A stretch of DNA of 16,041 nt from JAYTQG01 sp043746815 (GCA_043746815.1 JAYTQG010000234.1:1-16041); one strand, 5' to 3'; positions 6,913 to 14,541 are shown, counted from the first letter of the stretch. Notes: a model not told the origin generated them from the letters alone. A program made the numbers and translations.

Positions 6913-6921
6913 CGGCCGCCG

Positions 6922-6945
6922 GTGAACGTGACGAGCCACAGCTAA
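6922..6945 (+). CDS. Possible 7-codon leader ORF (MNVTSHS)
   Basis: GTG 6922 starts seven codons that end at TAA 6943-6945. One codon later, in the same frame, comes the transporter's GTG 6949. The transporter has no SD of its own, and the leader lies nine bases from the TAGCAT -10 candidate. Leaderless initiation on the mini-ORF followed by stop-and-reinitiate would explain translation of the main gene. It could also be chance. Confidence 0.25.
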   Translation: MNVTSHS

Positions 6946-6948
6946 CCC

Positions 6949-8862
6949 GTGGCCCTTCGCCGCAAGCGCTCCGAGAACCTCCAGCGCGTCATCGGCGTGC
7001 CGGGGCTGTTTTCGACCGCCTACGGGAACGTCGGCTCGTCGATCTACTACGCCCTTGGTCTGGTCGCCGCCCACGCACTCGGTTTAACGCCGCTGGTGTT
7101 CGCAATCGCGGGGCTCATCTTCTGGATGACCGCGATCACCTACGCCGAGGGTTCCACCATGTACCCGGAGGCGGGCGGCTCGTCGTCGTTCGCGCGCCAC
7201 GCCTTTAACGAGACGCTCGCGTTCGGGGCCGCCTGGGCCCAGATGCTGAACTACATCATCACGATCGCGATCTCCGCGTTCTTCGTTCCGCACTACCTTG
7301 CCGTCTTCTGGGAACCGATGCGGAGCAATCCCTGGGACGTGATCGTCGGGGTCATCGTCGTCGCACTGCTGGCGGTGATCAACATCGTTGGCGTCAAGGA
7401 AGCGGCCAGGCTGAACATTGGCCTTGCGATCTTGGATCTGGCCACCCAGGTGCTCTTGGTCATCATCGGCGCGGCGCTGCTCTTCTCGCCGACACTGCTG
7501 TGGAACAACATCACGTGGGGTGTTGCCCCGACATGGGGCGAGTTCATCCTCGGCATCACGCTCGCCATGATTGCCTACACCGGGATCGAGACCGTCTCGA
7601 ACATGTCGGAAGAGGCCCGCGACCCGGCCACCAGCATCCCTCGCTCGATTAACCTCACCGTCGTCGCGGTCTTCGTGATGTACGCGAGCATCCCCCTCGT
7701 TGCACTCTCGGCGCTTCCGGTGACCCAGGACGCTGCCGGACACTTCTCGACAAAACTCGGCACCGAGTTTCAGGCCGACCCCATCCTCGGCATCGTCGCC
7801 AACCTCGGGATCCACGGGACGCTGCTCTCGATCATGAAAATCTACGTCGGCATCCTGGCCGCAACGATCCTGCTCGTGGCGACGAACGCTGGCGTGATCG
7901 GGGTCTCCCGCTTGACGTACTCAATGGCCAGCTATCGCCAACTGCCCCCGTCAGTTCGGTCGTTGCATCACAAGTTTCAGACCCCGTGGCGGGCGATCGT
8001 AATCTTCTGCGTCGTTGCCGCGCTCGTTCTGATTCCGGGCCAGACCGACTTCCTCGGGAACATGTACGCCATCGGCGCGATGCTCTCGTTCACGACCGCT
8101 CACGCCGCCATCATCGCCATGCGCATCAGCAACCCTGGATTTCCGCGTTCGTACCGTGGACGACCGAACCTGCGGATCCGCGGGCGTGACATCCCCCTCT
8201 TCGCCGTCCTTGGTGGCCTTGGCACGTTCCTTTCCCTTCTTGCCACCCTCTGGCAGCAGGCTCTTGCCCGTTGGGTTGGACTCGGGTGGATGGTGCTTGG
8301 CTTCGTCATCTACCTCCTCTACCGCCGCAGCCTGCACGTTTCGCCGAGCGAGACCACCAAACTGGTCAGCGAAGCCCCCGCGGTTGAGGTCGACGTCGCC
8401 TATACGAACATCCTCGTTCCCGTCGTCCCAAATGAGATGTCCGAGGAGATGATGGTCACCGCAGGCAAACTTGCCGCGGATCGCAATACGACCATCCAGG
8501 CCATTCACGTGATTGAGGTGCCGATCAACCTTCCGATCTCGGCGAGCATGCCACGGGAGGAACTCGCGGCGAAGGAACTCCTTGCGCACGCTGAGGCGAT
8601 TGCCGAGGAGTACGGCGCCAGCGTTATCACCGAGATTGTCCGTGGCCGCCAAGCTGGTCGGGCGATCGTGGAGCGTGCGACGGCCATCGATGCGGAGGTC
8701 ATCATGATGGGCGTCGCCTACAAGCGGCGCATCGGCGACCGACTCTTCGGGCGCACGATTGACTACGTCTGGCGAAATGCACCGTGTCGCGTGGTGATCG
8801 CCTCCGATCGTGCCCCATCTGGGCCTGATGCCGCCGCCGCGCTGGGTGACGCGATCAAGTAG
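6949..8862 (+). CDS. APC-family amino-acid permease with C-terminal UspA domain
   Basis: 637 residues. About 12 membrane segments fill residues 15-460, with the APC signature GNVGSSIYYALG (26-37) in helix 1 and YTGIETVSNMSEEARDP (210-226), the conserved 'GxExxxxxxEE..(D/N)P' loop. A cytosolic universal-stress-protein module covers about 484-620: TNILVPVVP strand, IQAIHVIEV, and a final FGRTIDYVWRNAPCRVVIAS matching the UspA end. The ATP loop is degenerate (GVAYKRRIGD rather than G-S-x-G), so nucleotide binding is uncertain. Permease-UspA fusions are known; the sensor domain probably regulates uptake. An in-frame TAA just upstream forces GTG 6949 or a later start. Amino-acid specificity is unknown. 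Confidence 0.9.
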   Translation: MALRRKRSENLQRVIGVPGLFSTAYGNVGSSIYYALGLVAAHALGLTPLVFAIAGLIFWMTAITYAEGSTMYPEAGGSSSFARHAFNETLAFGAAWAQMLNYIITIAISAFFVPHYLAVFWEPMRSNPWDVIVGVIVVALLAVINIVGVKEAARLNIGLAILDLATQVLLVIIGAALLFSPTLLWNNITWGVAPTWGEFILGITLAMIAYTGIETVSNMSEEARDPATSIPRSINLTVVAVFVMYASIPLVALSALPVTQDAAGHFSTKLGTEFQADPILGIVANLGIHGTLLSIMKIYVGILAATILLVATNAGVIGVSRLTYSMASYRQLPPSVRSLHHKFQTPWRAIVIFCVVAALVLIPGQTDFLGNMYAIGAMLSFTTAHAAIIAMRISNPGFPRSYRGRPNLRIRGRDIPLFAVLGGLGTFLSLLATLWQQALARWVGLGWMVLGFVIYLLYRRSLHVSPSETTKLVSEAPAVEVDVAYTNILVPVVPNEMSEEMMVTAGKLAADRNTTIQAIHVIEVPINLPISASMPREELAAKELLAHAEAIAEEYGASVITEIVRGRQAGRAIVERATAIDAEVIMMGVAYKRRIGDRLFGRTIDYVWRNAPCRVVIASDRAPSGPDAAAALGDAIK

Positions 8863-8898
8863 GTCGCCGCGGAACCTTCCACCGACGGCCCGGGAGGG

Positions 8899-8949
8899 AT
8901 CCTCTGTTCGTTAGAGAAGGATGAAGCAAGGGCGTCGGGGGGCGCCCTT
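8899..8949 (+). other. Intergenic inverted repeats after APC-UspA gene
   Basis: Two inverted repeats follow the transporter. ATCCTCT (8899-8905) pairs with AGA/GGAT (8913-8922) with a three-base bulge. AAGGGCG (8928-8934) pairs with CGCCCTT (8943-8949) around an eight-base G-rich loop. The second is followed by C residues rather than T, so it is not a textbook terminator, and it ends just before the -10 candidate of the next gene. It may act as a terminator or as an operator. Confidence 0.3.
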
Positions 8950-8954
8950 CCCCC

Positions 8955-8960
8955 TACGAT
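8955..8960 (+). promoter_or_regulatory. Possible -10 box (TACGAT) of leaderless GerMN gene
   Basis: TACGAT matches TAnnnT and lies seven bases before GTG 8968. There is no SD between them, so transcription would begin at or next to the start codon. The alternative ATG 8959 overlaps the box itself. Confidence 0.4.
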
Positions 8961-8967
8961 GCCGTCC

Positions 8968-9435
8968 GTGACCCGCCCACTCCTACTCGCCTGCGCTGCC
9001 GCATTTCTTTCCGGCTGCGGTGGGAGCACCCAGGCGATGGACACTGTCGACGTCTACTGGCCGAGTCCGGATTCCGGGGCCGTCTCGCCGCACCGGGTCC
9101 AGGTGCCATCGAATGACCCGCTCCCAGGCGCGATTCGCGTGGTGGCCGAGCGTGGTGGTCTCCCAGCGGGAACGGCGCTCCTCGGCTACGACGTCGCTGG
9201 TACGACCACGACCGTCCAGCTGAGCAAACAGTTCATCTCGGGCTACCCGGCCGGTGGTTCGGCGTTGGAAACGGCGATGATTGCCTCATTGGCTCGAACC
9301 GTGATGCAGCAAACCAAAACCACTGGACTCATCGTTCGTGTTGATGGGAAGGCCCCCGATCCGCTCGGCGCCCAGTTCGATTTCGCCGCTCCCATCACCG
9401 AGCGGGACCTCGTCGACGGGGTGGGTGCCCGATGA
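8968..9435 (+). CDS. GerMN-domain lipoprotein
   Basis: 155 residues from GTG 8968 (158 from ATG 8959). A lipoprotein signal ends in lipobox LSGC with Cys17, so the protein is tethered to the outer face of the membrane. Residues about 26-135 fit the GerMN fold: VDVYWPSPDSG, AIRVVAERGG..PAGTALLGYDV, TTVQLSKQFISGYPAGGSA and LIVRVDGKAP, the usual order of 'tAIPagt, atVdLs.eF, vrilVdG'. GerMN domains occur in spore germination proteins (GerM) and in actinobacterial lipoproteins such as LpqB, and are thought to bind peptidoglycan or regulate its hydrolases. It overlaps the amidase by ATGA (4 bp), so the two are co-translated and likely act together on the cell wall. Confidence 0.82.
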   Translation: MTRPLLLACAAAFLSGCGGSTQAMDTVDVYWPSPDSGAVSPHRVQVPSNDPLPGAIRVVAERGGLPAGTALLGYDVAGTTTTVQLSKQFISGYPAGGSALETAMIASLARTVMQQTKTTGLIVRVDGKAPDPLGAQFDFAAPITERDLVDGVGAR

Positions 9436-10466
9436 CCAGGAAAACCATCACTTTGGCAGTGAGCCTGGCCATGGCTGCGAGCGGCGTCGCGAGTGGGCTG
9501 CCGCTCGTTGCAATCGATCCTGGACACGGTGGACGCGACACCGGCGCCGTTGGTGTCCTTCCTCCGGGCACGCAAACGGGACTGCCACCGCGAACGGACC
9601 CAACCGGCCAAACGGTGATCTACGAAAAGGACGTCACCCTCGATGTTGCGTTGCGTGTCAACCAGTCGCTGATTGCCCGCGGGTTCCCGACACTCCTCAC
9701 CCGAACGATCGACGCCGGTGCCGGCGATGTGACGTTTCCAGGCACGAAAGTTGACCTGATGCGCCGTACGGATATGGCAAACGCGGCAGGTGCCGGCCTC
9801 TTCGTCTCGATCCACGAAAACGCCCTCTCGGCGATGGCGACAGGGACCGAGAGCTATCAGTTCTACGTCGGGGACCCGGCGTCGCTGGCGTTGGCGCTTG
9901 CGGTTCACCAAGAGGTGGTCATCGGCGTTGGACTTCCGGACCGCGGCATTAAGCGCGCTGGTTTCTATGTCCTCAAGCACACAACGATGCCCGCAGTGCT
10001 GGTTGAGGGGGCGTTCCTCTCCAACCCAACAGAGGCGCTCTTTCTCGCGCGGCCGGAGATGCGCCAGCGCTTCGCGGACTCGGTCGCGCTGGGTGTGGAC
10101 CGCTACGCCCATGGAAATACACAGCCCTCCGGCGCGTACACGTCGCTCGGGCCGTTGCCGACCACCGGCGCCCCGGCCGCCCCGCCAGTTGTCCGCTACT
10201 GGGTAACCGCAGGCACATTTCGCACTCGACGCGAGGCGAACCTGCGCCGCCGCGCGCTCGTTCGACGCCACCGGGTCGCGGTCGTGCGCGGCCGCTTCAT
10301 TCCTCATGCCCATCGTCGACTCTACGTCGTGGTGACCGGACGGTTCACCGGGCTTGTGGGCGCGAGGGCCGAACGCGCCCGGGTGCGTGGACTTGGCTTC
10401 CCTGGACGAATCATTGGTGCTCCCACGGTGACTGGACCAGTTCCACCGTCCCCTCCGCCAAGGTGA
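9432..10466 (+). CDS. N-acetylmuramoyl-L-alanine amidase (Amidase_3) with SPOR-like C-terminus
   Basis: 344 residues with an export signal at about 1-22. The Amidase_3 domain spans 25-226: IDPGHGG (His32), YEKDVTLDVA (Glu65) and SIHENA (His128) supply the zinc ligands and VEGAFLSN (Glu192) the catalytic glutamate. It cleaves the amide bond between MurNAc and L-Ala of the stem peptide. A Pro/Ala linker (about 231-253) leads to YWVTAGTFRTRREANLRRRAL with LYVVVTGRF (254-332), a SPOR-like pattern that would bind denuded glycan strands. The C-terminal half of that region is unusually Arg-rich. It is co-translated with the GerMN lipoprotein upstream. Roles in division, sporulation or wall turnover cannot be separated here. 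Confidence 0.9.
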   Translation: MTRKTITLAVSLAMAASGVASGLPLVAIDPGHGGRDTGAVGVLPPGTQTGLPPRTDPTGQTVIYEKDVTLDVALRVNQSLIARGFPTLLTRTIDAGAGDVTFPGTKVDLMRRTDMANAAGAGLFVSIHENALSAMATGTESYQFYVGDPASLALALAVHQEVVIGVGLPDRGIKRAGFYVLKHTTMPAVLVEGAFLSNPTEALFLARPEMRQRFADSVALGVDRYAHGNTQPSGAYTSLGPLPTTGAPAAPPVVRYWVTAGTFRTRREANLRRRALVRRHRVAVVRGRFIPHAHRRLYVVVTGRFTGLVGARAERARVRGLGFPGRIIGAPTVTGPVPPSPPPR

Positions 10467-10482
10467 CGTCAGGGCCTGCAGT

Positions 10483-10488
10483 TAGCAT
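10483..10488 (+). promoter_or_regulatory. Possible -10 box (TAGCAT) before the repair operon
   Basis: TAGCAT lies nine bases before ATG 10498 in the 31-bp gap after the amidase stop. No SD of usual form precedes the ATG (only GGTGGG, 10490-10495, close to the start). The box would give a nearly leaderless mRNA for the repair operon. Confidence 0.35.
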
Positions 10489-10497
10489 CGGTGGGCA

Positions 10498-12390
10498 ATG
10501 CCGGAGTCCGCCACCATCCCACTCAAGCTTGGTTCTCCGGAGCCCAGCGAACGACTGACCGGGCTTGCCGACCGGCTTTGCGCGCTCCTCGAGCGCCGCG
10601 GCCGGCCCCTTGAAGTTGGGCAAATTGTGCAGCAGGTAATCCGTGTCAAGGGCGCCCCCGAACGGTTGCAGCGGCTCCTTGTCGCCGAGATCGTCGACAC
10701 CGACGAGCGGCTGGGATGGCGCGCGCGCGACCTTGTCGGTTTGCAGACACCCAGCTGGAGTACCGCGACCCTTGAGAACGCCAGCTTCTGCGTCGTCGAC
10801 CTTGAGACGACCGGTGGCCGTCCCGGTAGTGCCAAGATCACCGAGATCGGGGCGGTCCGGATTGAAGGGCTCACAATCGTTGACCGGTTCGAGCAGCTTG
10901 TCGACCCCGAGGTTCCGATCCCCGCCGTGATCACCTCGCTGACCGGAATCGATTCGCGGATGGTCGCTGGCCAACCACGTATCGGCGAAGCGCTAGAACG
11001 CTTCATGGCGTTCTCCCGCGGGGACGTCCTCGTCGCACATAACGCCGCGTTTGATCTGCGGTTTCTGAACTATGAGCGTCAACGCCTTGGTCGCGGCCAT
11101 TTTTCCCAACCGGCGCTCGACACCCTCAGCCTCGCTCGGCGCCTCCTTCGTGGCGAGATGAAGCGCTTCGATCTGGACTCACTCTCCAGGTGGGCGATGA
11201 CGCGCGTACGTCCATGCCACCGCGCACTTGCGGACGCCGAGGCGACCGGTGAACTACTCGCGATGATGTTGGCGATGCTGGTCGAGCGGGGGGAGGGGAC
11301 CGTGGCCGATGCGCTGCGATTCTCGCGGCCCTACTCCAATCGAAACGCCCACAAGCTCGCGTTGACCGAGGAGTTGCCCAGCACACCGGGGATCTACCTG
11401 ATGCGCGGGCGCGACGGAACCCTCCTCTACGTCGGCCGGGCGGCGAACCTGCGTCGGCGGGTGCGCTCGTACTTTGGGCCTCAAGGGCGTCACGCCAGTC
11501 AAATCGGCGGTGTGCTGGACCGCCTTGCCACCATCGACCACGAGGTCTGTGGTACCGAGTTCGAAGCGTCACTTCGCGAGTGCAACCTGTTGGCCGAACT
11601 TCGCCCGCCCGGCAACCGTCACGGTGTTTCCCAACACGCCCGGAGATACCTCAAACTCACCGTGACAGAAGGGTATCCGCGCCTGTACGTCGTCGCGCGG
11701 CCAGGTACTGACGATGCGCACTACTTCGGTCCACTCGCGTCCCGCAAAGGGGCAACGCTGGCACTGGAAGCGCTTCACCTCATCTTCCCGCTCCGCTCGT
11801 GCCACCCGTGCTGCCGCCTTGGCGTTCCTGGCACACAGCGGTTTGACTGCGCGTGTGGTGGTCCGTGCAGCGGGACCTCACCAGAGGACTATCGCGTGGT
11901 GATTGGCCGCCTGGAACGGGCGCTTGCCGGCGACGGCGTCGGTCTCTCCGAACTTGCGACGGCCGTCCGCAACGCAACCATCCAGGGTCGGCTTCAGCCT
12001 GCCGGTCGAGATCGCGAACGGATGGCCGCCCTCCTTGGGGCCCTTGCGCGCCTGGCACGGCTCGGGCGCGCATCTGAGGACCACGCCATCGTTGTCGAGC
12101 CGAGCGCCGACGGCACACCCGCCGCCTTCTTCGTCGCCTGCGGGCTTGTCGTTCATCGGTGCCCCCTCGACGACAACGGATCGCTGTCCCGCGGTATCAC
12201 CGCAATGCGCGCCGTTGCCTCCCATCGTCCCGTTGGTGCGGTCGAAGAGTCGAATCTCGTCCGCGCACACCTCGCCCTTCGAGACGGTTCACCGGGCATC
12301 ATCCGCCTGTCCGCTGGCTGGAGTGACGCGTCAGCGCGGGAATGGTTGGATCGCGCCATGCACGTAGAAACGGCGGCGGAAGCCGCCTGA
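10498..12390 (+). CDS. DEDD exonuclease - GIY-YIG (UvrC/Cho-like) nuclease fusion
   Basis: 630 residues, three parts. Residues 15-85 look like a winged-helix segment. Residues 97-262 are a DnaQ-type 3'-5' exonuclease with a full DEDDh set: Asp101 and Glu103 (VVDLETTGG), Asp186 (HNAAFD), His241 and Asp246 (CHRALADAEAT). Residues 295-372 are a GIY-YIG domain (TPGIYLM, LLYVGRAANLRRRVRSYF, Glu361) like the N-terminal incision domain of UvrC and Cho. Residues 434-458 hold a Cys cluster (435, 438, 439, 451, 453, 457) in the place of the UvrC Fe-S site. The UvrC RNase H-like and HhH parts are absent; the last 170 residues are unassigned. The architecture matches actinobacterial proteins such as M. 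tuberculosis Rv2191. Probable repair role: nick by GIY-YIG, trim by DEDD. Heads the overlapping repair operon. Confidence 0.9.
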   Translation: MPESATIPLKLGSPEPSERLTGLADRLCALLERRGRPLEVGQIVQQVIRVKGAPERLQRLLVAEIVDTDERLGWRARDLVGLQTPSWSTATLENASFCVVDLETTGGRPGSAKITEIGAVRIEGLTIVDRFEQLVDPEVPIPAVITSLTGIDSRMVAGQPRIGEALERFMAFSRGDVLVAHNAAFDLRFLNYERQRLGRGHFSQPALDTLSLARRLLRGEMKRFDLDSLSRWAMTRVRPCHRALADAEATGELLAMMLAMLVERGEGTVADALRFSRPYSNRNAHKLALTEELPSTPGIYLMRGRDGTLLYVGRAANLRRRVRSYFGPQGRHASQIGGVLDRLATIDHEVCGTEFEASLRECNLLAELRPPGNRHGVSQHARRYLKLTVTEGYPRLYVVARPGTDDAHYFGPLASRKGATLALEALHLIFPLRSCHPCCRLGVPGTQRFDCACGGPCSGTSPEDYRVVIGRLERALAGDGVGLSELATAVRNATIQGRLQPAGRDRERMAALLGALARLARLGRASEDHAIVVEPSADGTPAAFFVACGLVVHRCPLDDNGSLSRGITAMRAVASHRPVGAVEESNLVRAHLALRDGSPGIIRLSAGWSDASAREWLDRAMHVETAAEAA

Positions 12391-13361
12391 ACGCGCTCGC
12401 CCTGCCGTGTCTCAGCGGGCCCACCGAGCGGTTCAACCGGCAGGCGCTCTCGGCCCTGCTCACCTGGGCGGCTGATCGCGGCGTCCACCTTGACGTGCGG
12501 TCCGTCACCGAGGCTGGTCCGAGCGCAAACGATGTTCTGGCGGCGCGCAGTGCCGATGTGGTCTTCGGGCCGTACGGCAGCGGACCGATGCGGACGCTCG
12601 CGGAGCGTTTCCGTTTCGAATCCACAGTCGTCTTCAATCATGGCGGCGCGGCCATCGAACGCACCGGCGGCCGGATCGTCGACATCCTGGGGCCCGCCGA
12701 GGCGTACTGGACCGGCCTCGCCGACGTGCTTGCCCTGGACGGCGTGCCCATTGAGGCCGTGGCCATCCTGCACTCGGCAGGCGGTTTCGGTCGGGCCGTG
12801 GCCCGAGGCGCGACCGCCGCACTTCGGCGAGCCGGGGTTGAACCGATCTTGGTGCGCGTTTTCGACGAACAGACGGCCGCTGTTGCTGCGACCGCCGCCC
12901 TTCGCGCCGGTGCGAAGGCAGTCGTCGGATGTGGGCGTCCCGAGGAGGACCTCGCGCTCGGTCATGCGCTTGCCGGTGGGCCATGGTTGGGTCTTGTCGT
13001 GTGCGGCGTCGAGCTCGCGCGTGAGCGCCTGGGTGAGCGGGTTCGTGGCGCAGTCGGTCCAGCCCAGTGGGACGCCAGTCACCCACCACCAATCCCGCTT
13101 TTGCCTGAGTCGGACTATCCGGCGGCTCAGGCCCTGGCAGCCGGTCTGATCGCTGAGCGTGTCCTGGCTGACGCGGGTGGGTCTCATCCCGACCGCGTTT
13201 GGGGTGCAGCGCTGGCGCTTCGCACGACAACCTTCTTTGGCGCGTTCGCGGTCGACGCTGACGGGCGCCAGGTGGCCCACGCCCCGGTGCTTGTCCGCTG
13301 GGCTGGTGACCCGCTCCGTCGACACGTCATCTGGCGCCCGGCTGGCACACTCCCAGCGTGA
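12342..13361 (+). CDS. Type-1 periplasmic-binding-fold protein without signal peptide
   Basis: 339 residues from ATG 12342. The fold resembles LivJ/AmiC-type ligand-binding proteins: LALPCLSGP (19-27), VVFGPYGSGPMRTLAERF (73-90), VVFNHGGAA (96-104), AVAILHSAGGFGRAVARGATAALRRAG (139-165), AKAVVGCGRPEEDLALG (191-207) and a terminal FFGAFAVDADGRQ...VLVRW (298-320). There is no signal peptide, lipobox or membrane segment, so it should stay in the cytosol. The start is uncertain: ATG 12342 overlaps the nuclease gene by 49 bp, whereas CTG 12387 (CTGA overlap) begins exactly at the first strand. Its end overlaps mutY by GTGA. AmiC shows that such folds can be cytosolic sensors; a role in this repair operon is inferred and the ligand unknown. 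Confidence 0.75.
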   Translation: MVGSRHARRNGGGSRLNALALPCLSGPTERFNRQALSALLTWAADRGVHLDVRSVTEAGPSANDVLAARSADVVFGPYGSGPMRTLAERFRFESTVVFNHGGAAIERTGGRIVDILGPAEAYWTGLADVLALDGVPIEAVAILHSAGGFGRAVARGATAALRRAGVEPILVRVFDEQTAAVAATAALRAGAKAVVGCGRPEEDLALGHALAGGPWLGLVVCGVELARERLGERVRGAVGPAQWDASHPPPIPLLPESDYPAAQALAAGLIAERVLADAGGSHPDRVWGAALALRTTTFFGAFAVDADGRQVAHAPVLVRWAGDPLRRHVIWRPAGTLPA

Positions 13362-14122
13362 CCGAACCCGTCGAGGACCTCATCGATTGGTTTGAGCGTG
13401 CTGGGGCCAACTTTCCTTGGCGCCGAACCCGTGACCGCTACCTCATTTTGGTCTCAGAAACGATGCTGCAGGCAACGCAAAGCCACCGTGTCGTTCCATA
13501 CTTCGAGGCATGGGCGTCGCGCTGGCCCACCGCCGACACGCTCGCGGCTGCTGCGCTCGGCGACGTGCTCGTGGCCTGGCAGGGACTTGGCTACCCGCGT
13601 CGTGCCCGGAACCTCCACCTCGCCGCCGCCGAGATCACCGCGAATGGGTGGCCACCGGTCGAGCATCTGACCGACCTCCCCGGTGTCGGTCCCTACACCC
13701 AGGCGGCGATTGCCTGTTTCGCCGATGGTGAGGCCGTTCTGCCACTGGACACGAACGTGCGCCGGGTCCTCGCCCGACGGTTCCCCGATGGATGGCCTGG
13801 AACGCCGGACGGCAAGGGGTGGGCGGCCGGCCAGGCACTCATGGACTTTGGTCGCGAAATCTGCTCCGCAAAACGTCCCGCGTGCGACGAGTGTCCGCTC
13901 CGCAGTGGTTGTCCCGCCGCAGAGGCCGGTACGGTTGCGGCCGTGACCCCCCGCGCACGACCCCAGGGACGCTATGAAGGTTCGCTCCGCCAACGCCGCG
14001 GCGCGCTCCTCGCTGCGCTTGCCCAGCGCGAACGAGTGACGGTCTCGGACGAGGAGGCAGCGGCCAGCTTGGTCGCCGATGGGCTCGCCCGCCGCCACGG
14101 GCGATTGCTCCGGCGCGCGTGA
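13358..14122 (+). CDS. mutY: A/G-specific adenine glycosylase MutY
   Basis: 254 residues. The HhH-GPD glycosylase domain fills 1-190: WRRTRDRYLILVSETMLQATQ (21-41) with catalytic Glu34, HhH LTDLPGVGPYTQAAI (104-118), catalytic Asp131 in LPLDTNVRRVLAR, and a [4Fe-4S] loop C169-x6-C176-x2-C179-x5-C185. MutY removes adenine mispaired with 8-oxoguanine. The C-terminal Nudix-like domain of E. coli MutY (about 350 aa) is absent; a short winged-helix-like tail (YEGSLRQRRGALLAAL...LVADGLARR) replaces it, as in many actinobacterial MutY proteins. GTG 13358 overlaps the previous stop by 4 bp, and the stop overlaps the next GTG by 4 bp. Confidence 0.93.
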   Translation: MTEPVEDLIDWFERAGANFPWRRTRDRYLILVSETMLQATQSHRVVPYFEAWASRWPTADTLAAAALGDVLVAWQGLGYPRRARNLHLAAAEITANGWPPVEHLTDLPGVGPYTQAAIACFADGEAVLPLDTNVRRVLARRFPDGWPGTPDGKGWAAGQALMDFGREICSAKRPACDECPLRSGCPAAEAGTVAAVTPRARPQGRYEGSLRQRRGALLAALAQRERVTVSDEEAAASLVADGLARRHGRLLRRA

Positions 14123-14541
14123 GCGCACGCACGGTTGTCGTCGTCGGCCTCATCTCCCGTGGCGGCCGACTCCTCATTAGTCAACGGGGGAGACCGAGCG
14201 GGTACGCGGGCTACTGGGAGTTTCCGGGCGGAAAACGCGAACCCGGAGAGCGAGATCGTGACGCCCTTCGTCGCGAGCTCATCGAAGAACTCGCGATTGA
14301 GGTTGAGGTCGGTCCGCTCGTCTGGACGACTACGACCGGCGGGTTCCGACTGCGGTTCATTGCCTGCCACTACACGGGTGGTTCGCGACCACGGCCGATC
14401 GCCGTCACCCAATTCCGGTGGGTTCGGCTCGAAGACCTTCCGAACTACCGCTTTCCGCCCGCCGATGATTCCATCATCGCAGCGCTTCTCAGCGGCCGCG
14501 TACGTCCGTTTCCTCCCGGCAGTGGACGGCTCTCGATCTGA
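14119..14541 (+). CDS. Nudix hydrolase, MutT-like (8-oxo-dGTP diphosphatase type)
   Basis: 140 residues. The Nudix box is at 38-60: G38-x5-E44-x7-R52-E53-L54-x-E56-E57, with Ala59 where Gly is usual. It sits after GYWEFPGGKREPGE. A C-terminal FPPADDSIIAALL (about 114-126) matches the MutT-type ending. MutT removes oxidised guanine nucleotides from the pool. Its 4-bp GTGA overlap with mutY makes a compact GO repair pair. It could alternatively hydrolyse other nucleoside diphosphate derivatives, but the neighbour favours 8-oxo-dGTP. Confidence 0.88.
   Translation: MSARTVVVVGLISRGGRLLISQRGRPSGYAGYWEFPGGKREPGERDRDALRRELIEELAIEVEVGPLVWTTTTGGFRLRFIACHYTGGSRPRPIAVTQFRWVRLEDLPNYRFPPADDSIIAALLSGRVRPFPPGSGRLSI

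Noticed and set aside
6020..6925. 301-codon open frame on the plus strand
   Set aside because: Lies opposite the crcB pair and VOC gene, which have family motifs; no recognisable protein features.
6848..6948. Fluoride riboswitch upstream of the VOC-crcB operon
   Set aside because: A GCCGATGC stretch on the minus strand recalls part of the motif, but the required flanking helices and conserved bases are not present.
7084..7815. 243-codon minus-strand open frame
   Set aside because: Antisense to the APC permease membrane region; no domain pattern.
10464..10471. TGACGTCA palindrome after the amidase
   Set aside because: An 8-bp palindrome containing the stop codon; a single copy with no flanking operator structure is expected by chance.
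12153..13325. Long open frame on the minus strand (390 codons)
   Set aside because: Antisense to the nuclease and binding-fold genes, which show clear domains; composition is Arg/Gly/Thr-rich shadow typical of high-GC DNA.
13346..13357. CACACT as a -10 box before mutY
   Set aside because: It lies inside the end of the preceding gene, which overlaps mutY by 4 bp; translational coupling explains expression and the box is poor.
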